Of a DNA stretch of 64,000 nt, positions 57,461-64,000 are shown one piece after another. The translations under genes were made by a program, and so were the position numbers. Origin of the DNA: Bimuria novae-zelandiae CBS 107.79 (taxonomy: Eukaryota; Ascomycota; Dothideomycetes; Pleosporales; Didymosphaeriaceae); the NCBI GenBank assembly GCA_010015655.1, contig ML976661.1, positions 800,075 to 864,074 of the forward strand, written 5' to 3'. Under the pieces are notes generated by a model that saw only the letters and a list, made by a program, of their open reading frames with translations, ran no database searches and had not been told where the DNA came from. Within the stretch, counting starts at the first letter, position 1. Each line of letters begins with the position of its first letter.

Positions 57461-59485
57461 CTAAGCAAAGGGGCCAAGAGTGTGGTCGTAGGGGGGGTTG
57501 GAGTGGTCCACGGAGTAGGAGAGCTCCTGAGGCATGACGCCAGACTGCAACGGGTGGATCGGAGGCAACGTCGGATGAGAAGGCACCCCGCCTGGGTAAA
57601 CGTTGGGGTTGACCATGAACTGGTCCGCCGGTGTGAGATATTGCAATGGGCCGCCGTATCCCCCGAAAGATGGGTGGATGGCTCCGCCGCCACGTCCCCC
57701 AAGGCGCTCATGTGCACCGAGAGATGCGAACTGACCTCCCGGTACAACTGGTTGCACTGGGCCTGCATTTCCGCCGACAGGCATGCATACAGCCTGGACG
57801 CCATGTTCCCCCAAGCCCTCCTGTGCACCCAAAGACGGAAGCTGGCCCCCCGGTTCAGCTTGTTGCACCGGGCATCCACACTCCTCGAGAGGCATGCCGC
57901 TGTCCTCGTCGTCGTGTCCGAACAGGTCCTCCTCTTCACTACCATCTCCCTCTACTCCCTCCATACCGCCCTCTTCATGGTAGGACCCCTGTTGCAGGGT
58001 CACACCTCCCTCGTCCTCACCACCAAGTTCACCCATGTCCTCATCTTCATTCGAAGGTTTCTGCTGCGAAACCTTGTCGTCAAGTCCCTCCGGGCGCGCC
58101 TCTTCCTCGGACGGTTCCTTCTGCGCACCGGGGGCCTTGGCCTTCTTAGCCGGAGGAAGCACTCGCCAGTGGACCTTCTCGAAGTGCTCTGTGTGCTCCT
58201 CGGGGGTAGCATACGGATGGTCGCAAATGACACAGTTCCCCAAGCCGGAACCGATCTCACGCACTCCATACTCAGTCGAGATGAAACCCTTCCAGCTCTC
58301 CAGCATCTCCTTGAACGAGTCCTCATCATACAAGAACCCAAACACAATCCGCTTGATGGTATCCCAGACGCGCACAAGTCCGTGCATGACCCCCGGCGAT
58401 GCGTTGTTCTGGCGGTACTGGGCGGGCGTGTACCGATCGTTCTCTCCCTGCAAGATGCGCTGGAAGATGCCGCAGAGGTTGTCGCTGTAGGTCTTCTCCA
58501 TCTCGTCCTTGTTGGGCTGCGCGGCAATGAAGCGGGATGTGAGCACCGCATGAGGTAACTCCGGGTCCAGCGAGGCAAACATGTCCTGCGCATACGTGAC
58601 TGTGCTGGTAGCAAGCACAGTTGTCTCAGCCGCGAGTCCCAGCGAGATGCAGAAGGGTGGGACGCGCATGCCAGTGCCCTCACCTTGGCCGAAGATGATG
58701 CCGTGCTGGAGCTGCTGGATTGTACGAGTAAGATGTTGCTGGTGGGTAAAATTGGCGATGTTGTCCTTGTCGTAGTGCTGGAGCATGACCTCGATGTTTT
58801 CGGGGGTGCCGGGCCAGACAATCCAGATCACTTCGCCTGAGAGCACGGTGGTGAAGGTGCGCCGCGCAGAGTGTGTGTCGAGGTCGATGAGGGTGTCTCG
58901 GGGAACCACGGTGGTCTGGATGCCCGTGTTGAAGAGGAGGTGCATGCCCTTGGTATTGAACATTTGGGCTTCTTTGTCAGAGGCGAGCATCGCGACGGCC
59001 TCGAGACTCGGGGATTTGAAACCCTCGATGCGTCCGGTGCTCTGGAACTGGATGTTGTCGATATTCGCGATGAGGTTCAGCGCTGCGTTGACCATGGCGG
59101 CGACGGACTGGCCCTGGGCGTTGGGATCCACGTAGTAACCCCCAAATCCGGCACCATTCTGCGCGGTAGCGGCATTAACGTCCGCGGTAAGCAAGTTCTT
59201 AAGATTCTGGATGTCCTTCATGAACACGTCGGCTCCGCGCATCTTGTGGAAAACAGATAGTGTCTTCTTGCATCCTGGAGCGTCGCCACCGCGCTTCGCG
59301 GCGTCCCACTTCAGCCCAAACTGCACTTGCGGTCCAAGCTTATGCTTCTTCGCGGAGTCGTTCGCGTTCTTGATCGGTACCACTGCCCTGGCATTGAGAG
59401 GGGCGAGAAAGAGGCCGGCATTAGCAGTGCCATAGGCCTCGAGGAAAGCCGTCAGGGACTCGTATCCCACAAGCTGCTCCGCCAT
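57461..59485 (-). CDS. JmjC-like protein with zinc finger and Gly/Pro-rich tail
   Basis: Intact single-exon gene of 674 residues from ATG 59485 (MAEQLVGYES). The middle contains a cupin/JmjC-like fold: TLIDLDTHSARRTFTTVLSG, EVIWIVWPG, then GTGMRVPPFCISLG. The usual HxD iron-binding pair appears as DLD and the distal His after the VPP strand is not seen, so hydroxylase or demethylase activity is doubtful. A C2H2-like motif CVICDHPYATPEEHTEHFEKVHW follows at about residue 440. An acidic region (SEEEDLFGHDDED) and a low-complexity Gly/Pro/Gln tail close the protein. The relic at 1009-7910 shares the core and the Cys motif. A plus-strand frame covering 57410-58558 is a shadow. Chromatin function is plausible but unproven. 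Confidence 0.75.
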   Translation of the reverse strand: MAEQLVGYESLTAFLEAYGTANAGLFLAPLNARAVVPIKNANDSAKKHKLGPQVQFGLKWDAAKRGGDAPGCKKTLSVFHKMRGADVFMKDIQNLKNLLTADVNAATAQNGAGFGGYYVDPNAQGQSVAAMVNAALNLIANIDNIQFQSTGRIEGFKSPSLEAVAMLASDKEAQMFNTKGMHLLFNTGIQTTVVPRDTLIDLDTHSARRTFTTVLSGEVIWIVWPGTPENIEVMLQHYDKDNIANFTHQQHLTRTIQQLQHGIIFGQGEGTGMRVPPFCISLGLAAETTVLATSTVTYAQDMFASLDPELPHAVLTSRFIAAQPNKDEMEKTYSDNLCGIFQRILQGENDRYTPAQYRQNNASPGVMHGLVRVWDTIKRIVFGFLYDEDSFKEMLESWKGFISTEYGVREIGSGLGNCVICDHPYATPEEHTEHFEKVHWRVLPPAKKAKAPGAQKEPSEEEARPEGLDDKVSQQKPSNEDEDMGELGGEDEGGVTLQQGSYHEEGGMEGVEGDGSEEEDLFGHDDEDSGMPLEECGCPVQQAEPGGQLPSLGAQEGLGEHGVQAVCMPVGGNAGPVQPVVPGGQFASLGAHERLGGRGGGAIHPSFGGYGGPLQYLTPADQFMVNPNVYPGGVPSHPTLPPIHPLQSGVMPQELSYSVDHSNPPYDHTLGPFA

Positions 59486-60514
59486 GGCAAACAATCCGCA
59501 CTGATAGAGTCGAAATCGCTCTATCGATTAGTGTACGCAATGATGGGAAAAGTTTTGAGATTCGCAGGTGGTGTATCACTGTCGTTCGCGTAGTGTCTTG
59601 AACAAAACTTCGCTAGCCGCACCCCAGAATTTATACCCGCCACCCCAGCAGTTGAACCCTGATAACCTCCGCTTATGTCAGTGCGCGAAAAGGCGTGACT
59701 CACGCGCTTTACGGATTGGATAGGTGCAAAGGGTTGGTATTGGCGTCACTGGAAATTTGGCGATTTTTGTGCGGGATGGGGGGTAGCGCGGGGTATTGTG
59801 GCCCCCTGGGGAAGTGGATGAGGGAGTTAAGGTAGAGGAGTGGGAGTATGAAGGGATTAGGGCTTACAGAGAGCGTGCAAGATAATTTGGGGAATCGGTG
59901 CAGTGCTGCCGTTGGGCTTCTCGTTTATCGCCATCGACGATCTAGATTGATCATACGGCGTACCACACGAATAAAATTAACAGAATTATACAGTAGAAGA
60001 ATAAATACGCAACAATAGAGCGGATCTGTTCCCGCAGAGTGCACTCTGCAGACGTCAGGCGCGCAATGAACAATATACCTCTGCCGCGAGCATTCTACCC
60101 GTAGATAAGAGCAACACATCCAATCCCCCAGTTCAAACTTCCTAGCTATCAGCACTGAATTAAGTTATACAACAACAGTTCCACCCCCTGGCCTGAACAA
60201 GTATTCAGTCACTCTGCAGATGGGGATGTAGTCTCTCCCATGAGTGCTACCAACCCAGATATTTGCCCTGGTTTTCCAGGCTTGTATCCCTGGGCTCTGA
60301 AGGCCGCGAATTGGTCGTGGGGTGATGTGCTTTGGAGCAGTGTGCGGTACTAAACGTGGGTTGGAGACGTTGATGACGAGAAAAGAGATAGTTTATAATG
60401 ATTTACGAGCTACGCTGGAGCCTTTGCCGAGGCGTAACAAGAGACTATGGAGAACTCAGAGATAACTTAGGATAGAATCAGGATATTAAAGGACAAGGCA
60501 AGTGTGATTTAATT
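59486..60514. other. Intergenic, nothing recognised
   Basis: Upstream region of the JmjC-like gene, ending at the target site of the solo LTR. G-rich near 59775-59840. No coding signal or repeat was recognised. Confidence 0.5.
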
Positions 60515-60519
60515 GTAAA

Positions 60520-60829
60520 TGTGAGGGTTCAGTATGGAAGCTTGGGCCACCCGCATACGTGCGGCCCGTGCACGTGATCCACAGTATATAGCTCCATTGT
60601 AACCACGTGACTGACGTCAGAGGTAGTATACATGGAACGTACTACTGAGGTGCACGGACTATTGACCTGACAGACTCTCCCCGCGCTCTCTCCACTAGAG
60701 AGACTCCTCACTCATTTCTGCAGATAGCAATATAGCTTGTCGATTGATTGTCCTGCCTGCCAGGTTACATCCATAGAGTAGTTACTCAATCAACAACGAT
60801 TGCCTCAACACTCTTTTTTCGACGTTACA
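60520..60829 (+). mobile_element. Solo LTR related to the first Copia element
   Basis: 310 bp beginning TGTGAGGGTTCAGTATGG and ending GACGTTACA, flanked by the duplication GTAAA (60515-60519 and 60830-60834). Its first ~75 and last ~65 bp match the 155-bp LTRs at 1594 and 6973. About 160 bp in the middle is absent from those, so the family has long and short LTR forms. No internal sequence remains, indicating loss by recombination between LTRs. Confidence 0.88.
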
Positions 60830-61085
60830 GTAAAGTCTACGAGTGGAATTGGAAATAAAATAACGAACGAAAGCGCTAACGAAGACTGATTAATTACTAA
60901 GCGGTGTATTGGCTGGTAAGGTTTTATAGGAATAGGGGCGGCGGGCACGGGATACTTGTGACGTTTGCGGGAAGTTTATTTACTAAAATTGTATGTGAGA
61001 ATAGAGGACAGGCTGGGCGTAGGTATTAAGTAGAAAAAAAAACTGTTGTAGTAGCTGAAAGGCGAACTGGTCTTCCTGATCCTAC

Positions 61086-61137
61086 AAGCTTTTCTTTTAT
61101 CGTCTTCAACGACCTGAATAGATAATGCGACACACAG
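61086..61137. repeat. Copy of the segment at 49948-50003
   Basis: About 52 bp, close match. In one plus-strand frame both copies read FSFIVFNDLNR, with synonymous differences at two codons, which hints at a shared coding ancestor. Confidence 0.6.
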
Positions 61138-61832
61138 ATGCACTCTTTGTAGAATGGAACCAAACCCTATGAATCGTGGGGCGGACCTACTGTAGGTATT
61201 AGATACCTATTCTTTTTGTACCCGCGGGCGCAACTGTGCGTGTGTGTATAAATGGGTTAAGTAGGTCTGCCCTGCGATTCACACCGTGCATTAGTGCTAA
61301 ATTTACTACAATTCCTGTTAATGATGTAGAGGGCGCAACGGTAGAATATATACGGGTCGTTAAGAAGTATGATTAGCAGCTCCACTCTACGGGTTTATTG
61401 CAGAAGCAGATGAATTTGAAGAGTTCCAAGGTTTTGTTGTTGAGGAGTTGGACCGTGGATCGCCGCGGCGGGAATAGCTTAAGAGCATTCCTCTAGGATT
61501 TCAAATACGCGCTCGCGTAGGCAGCAACGTCTTGGTGGTTAGGTGATTCGATTTAAGGGGAAGTTTGATGTTGAGGTGATGGAACCGTGGTTTGCGGCCA
61601 AGATGGCACAAAGCATCTTCGCCGCCTCAAAAGTTCCATCCATTCTTTTCTCTCACATATTCGCCGATTCTATCTTTCTATCTACCTTTCTATTTGAACA
61701 TCCGTCTTTCCATCTGCCTTTCCTTCGCCTTCGATCGTAGTCGAGATGGCTCAAGCTCACTGGTCTCTTCGCCGCCCACCATCCTTCCATCGAGCAATAT
61801 CGCGCGTTTATGATGCAGCCGTCGGATCTGTA

Positions 61833-61904
61833 ATAAGATTCCTACTTCGCACACTTATAGGATTCTTGATTTGCACACCTATAAGATTCTTAATGCGCAC
61901 GCTG
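61833..61904. repeat. 24-nt tandem repeat, three copies
   Basis: Three degenerate units starting ATAAGATTC or ATAGGATTC. The 24-nt period keeps reading frame and would encode IRFLLRTL-like octapeptides, but no gene could be supported around it. Confidence 0.75.
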
Positions 61905-62027
61905 AATACCGCTGGAATCTCACCATCTGCCACTATGAAGTCATCCTCTGAGTCCTGCCTCCGTCCCAACGTTGTGCATTGGTCTAAGATACTTTTTCTG
62001 CCTCGCAAATGCTAATTTTGCTTTAGA

Positions 62028-63149
62028 CCCTTCTGAGCACTTTATCTCCCTGAGTATCAATCCGGATCCGGAAGCCTCCACGCACTATCGCAACGCTCGC
62101 AAGGCCGGTAACACCTTGCTGTATCTGCCACGAGAGCTACGCGACGAAATTTACGAGTTCTGGTCCTTCCTTGAAAGCGAAGATCCCAACAAGAAGGCTC
62201 TCGTACCTACTTTTTACAAACCAGTAGCACTCGTGTTGAGTTGTAAGCAAATGTGGCTTGAGACTGAACCCTACTGGTTCAAATCTCACACTTTCGTCAC
62301 TGTTTCCTCGATGAGCCCCCACCCAGCTGAGCCTAACAACCAAAACGCGCATACGTTCCCCCCCCTCGAAAAGCCTGACATTATGGAGCTCTGGCTTGAA
62401 GAAATGAAGACGAAAAATGTCTTCGATCCGTATGCTCTAGTTCGGCGATTGTCCATTATATTACTTCCTTACACATCTTCATCATTCTACAGTCATACTC
62501 TCGATCGTTACCGCAAGGTTCAACGTTTGGATATAGCTATAGACGTTGCTCAATTGCCTGACATTGGATGTGCGATACATCCACTCCCGAGTCGAATTCC
62601 ACCTACAAAACCACAAGGATCTCAAGGAATTGATGTTCCATATTAAACTGGGCTATAGTTTGCACCTATCTGGAGGTGTCTATCTGCCCCATTTCTATGA
62701 CACGGCGGATGACATTATTGATGACATGCTGGATGCCACGTACTATAGGCATAGCGCGGTAAGAAACTACTATCAAGAGGTCATTGAGTCAACATTGAGA
62801 CTCAGGAACTCAATGATTGACGGGTTCCAGGAGCATGGAATGGATGTTGAAGTTTCTTGCCGGTGGTACAGCAAAGACCGCTGGGGGTTAAGGGCACCAT
62901 ACAATTCCTTTATCTTTGGGCATAAGTTATATAGTTATTGACGACGGCGACAGCTCTCAATACGACCGCTACGTGGGTGATATAAAGAACTATATCGATA
63001 GTGGTGAATGGTGGGTGGACTTGCTTTACGAGCAAGTCCAGCGTCAATTAGATAAAAAGGTTTTCCTCGCACTAAATCCCGTAATTTGGCGCCTCGTGAA
63101 ACCGAATCTTTCGCTCACATGTTTGGGTGAAAGAATCCTTGCATTATAA
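62028..63149 (+). pseudogene. LPRELRDEIY-motif (F-box/2EXR-like) protein, frameshifted
   Basis: A fungal protein of the large family with an N-terminal LLYLPRELRDEIYEFWSF motif, resembling F-box/2EXR-type domains, followed by LSCKQMWLETEPYW. The first frame is good to about 62555. The sequence then continues in a second frame (RYIHSRVEFHLQNHKDLKEL) to about 62920, and in a third (ISYIVIDDGDSSQYDRYVGD) to 63149. No splice sites fit the shifts, so two frameshifts are inferred. A paralogue starts 0.6 kb downstream. Function unknown. Confidence 0.6.
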
Positions 63150-63781
63150 GGCATGAAGCGCAGGTCTTAATACCGTTCCGGTAACACGCCATATGCATGG
63201 CTTTATCGCCCTACGTGAAACCCCAATTGATACTAAAAAATGCTAGAATATGCGAACTTTTACCCACTACTACGTACAAACCACTAGAAATTACGTGTAA
63301 GATCGCAGGCACCACGTGAGCGGCGTCTCGCACCAGTAATAGACCGTCGCGCCTTTCGATTCGGGAGTCTAATGACTCAACTTGCGCCTGCCCAAACTTT
63401 TTGGATTTAATCGCAGGCTCACACGCGATTGAAAGCCTCGCAACTGCCTGCGATACCCGGGCGTGAGCGGTATTTCCACGCCCGCATACAACTAAGCATG
63501 GCTCCACATGGTTAGTATTGTTCAGCACTTTCTTCTCATAGGATTTTTGAGCAGCTGCGCTAACTGTTTCTTAGGTGAAGACGCTGGAGCTACCAAGATA
63601 GCATCACTAGAGCTTGTGCTGCGGCAATCGCCCGGTGAGTACTACCTGAGCCCGCACCCTTGAGCCTTTGATGCAGCACTATGGCGAAAGCCTGAGTACG
63701 CTGCGTGTCTCTCTGCAAGGAGTTCATGCTTCAACTGGAACACACAGACGATAAAAGAAAAGCATACTGACTGCGCTGTAG
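63150..63781. other. Intergenic, or upstream exons of the right-edge gene
   Basis: A GTGAGT at 63635-63640 and a CTGAC...TGTAG at about 63767-63781 could bound a 147-nt intron of the gene continuing off the window. The preceding exon could not be confirmed. Confidence 0.35.
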
Positions 63782-64000
63782 AAAAGGACTTTCTTTCCTT
63801 CCGCAACAAGTCTGACCCCTCTGGTCCAACACCGTATCATGAAGCTCGCAGAGATGGCAATGTTCTCCGATACCTCCCGCGCGAGCTCCGTGATATCATC
63901 TACGGGTACTACATCGAGATCGAAGGATCTAAGGCCATTCGAAACCCGGAAAAGGACTACGAGCCAGCACCTCTGGTGCGGACATCCAAGCAAATGTGGG
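63782..64000 (+). CDS. LPRELRDIIY-motif protein, partial at window edge
   Basis: Open frame to the last base of the window. It reads NVLRYLPRELRDIIYGYY followed by APLVRTSKQMW, closely matching the relic at 62028-63149, so the two are tandem paralogues. The start is not certain; an acceptor at 63780-63781 suggests at least one upstream exon. The C-terminal part lies outside the window. Function unknown. Confidence 0.6.

Larger units (their letters stand above)
60835..62027. other. Intergenic with short repeats
   Basis: Holds the second copy of the 49.9-kb segment at 61086-61137 and a 24-nt tandem repeat at 61833-61904. Possible upstream exons of the gene relic at 62028 could not be fixed: a GT...GCTAAT...TTTAG intron candidate at 61983-62027 exists but its upstream frame does not join cleanly. 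Confidence 0.4.

Noticed and set aside
57410..58558. A 382-codon plus-strand open frame
   Set aside because: It is antisense to the intact JmjC-like gene, has no domain and reflects the GC-rich codon pattern of the opposite strand.
1..64000. tRNA or rRNA genes
   Set aside because: GTTCGA-like words were looked at for T-arm context but no cloverleaf with matching acceptor stems was found by eye; a covariance-model scan would settle it.

Overview
The window looks like a chromosome segment of a filamentous ascomycete (Pezizomycotina, plausibly Dothideomycetes). The evidence is short 45-60 nt GT-AG introns with CTAAC/CTGAC-like branch points, secreted plant-polysaccharide hydrolases, a HET-domain relic, UstYa-type proteins, and retrotransposons whose internal parts are saturated with TpA and nonsense codons, as repeat-induced point mutation (RIP) leaves them. 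No rRNA, tRNA or CRISPR array was recognised. The species cannot be named from sequence alone.

Layout. 1-7.9 kb: a JmjC-like gene relic split by a full-length Ty1/Copia element (1594-7127, target duplication TCTCC), which itself carries a solo LTR of another family (2137-2397, duplication GTATA). 8.7-11.6 kb: a nicotinamidase-like gene and a secreted GH43 arabinanase. 12.1-13.3 kb: a conserved-looking protein of unknown function. 13.5-24.7 kb: a transposon block made of a pogo/Fot-type element (13550-15654), 31 bp of sequence, then a second pogo-type element (15686-24688) that is split by a Ty3/Gypsy chromovirus (16808-23916, duplication TCAAG). 24.9-28.0 kb: a GH35 beta-galactosidase. 29-34.8 kb: a small RiPP locus of dikaritin (ustiloxin-like) type, with an apparently intact precursor gene bearing five Kex2-bounded GFSKIIY-like repeats, one intact UstYa-like gene, one broken UstYa-like gene and a broken NmrA-family reductase. 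35.3-40.8 kb: a second, minus-strand Copia element (duplication TAATT). 41.2-42.9 kb: a GH30 glycosidase. 43.8-47.1 kb: housekeeping genes (SNU66/SART1 splicing factor, peptidyl-tRNA hydrolase 2). 47.7-49.8 kb: degenerate hypothetical reading frames. 50.3-52.4 kb: a secreted GMC oxidoreductase. 53.6-55.1 kb: a HET-domain pseudogene. 55.6-57.0 kb: mitochondrial ribosomal protein bL28m. 57.5-59.5 kb: an intact JmjC-like protein with a zinc finger, apparently a distant relative of the relic at 1 kb. 60.5 kb: a solo LTR of the same family as the first Copia element. 62-64 kb: two related LPRELRDxIY proteins, one frameshifted and one running off the window end.

How the genes fit together. GH43, GH35 and GH30 would attack arabinan, galactan and arabinogalactan side chains of pectin, and lie interleaved with transposons. 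The RiPP locus combines a secreted repeat precursor with UstYa-type oxidases that in known systems cyclise such peptides. Two of its tailoring genes are broken while the precursor frame is preserved, so the pathway is either dying or completed by genes elsewhere. Every transposon open frame examined carries RIP-type nonsense changes, so no autonomous element is apparent.
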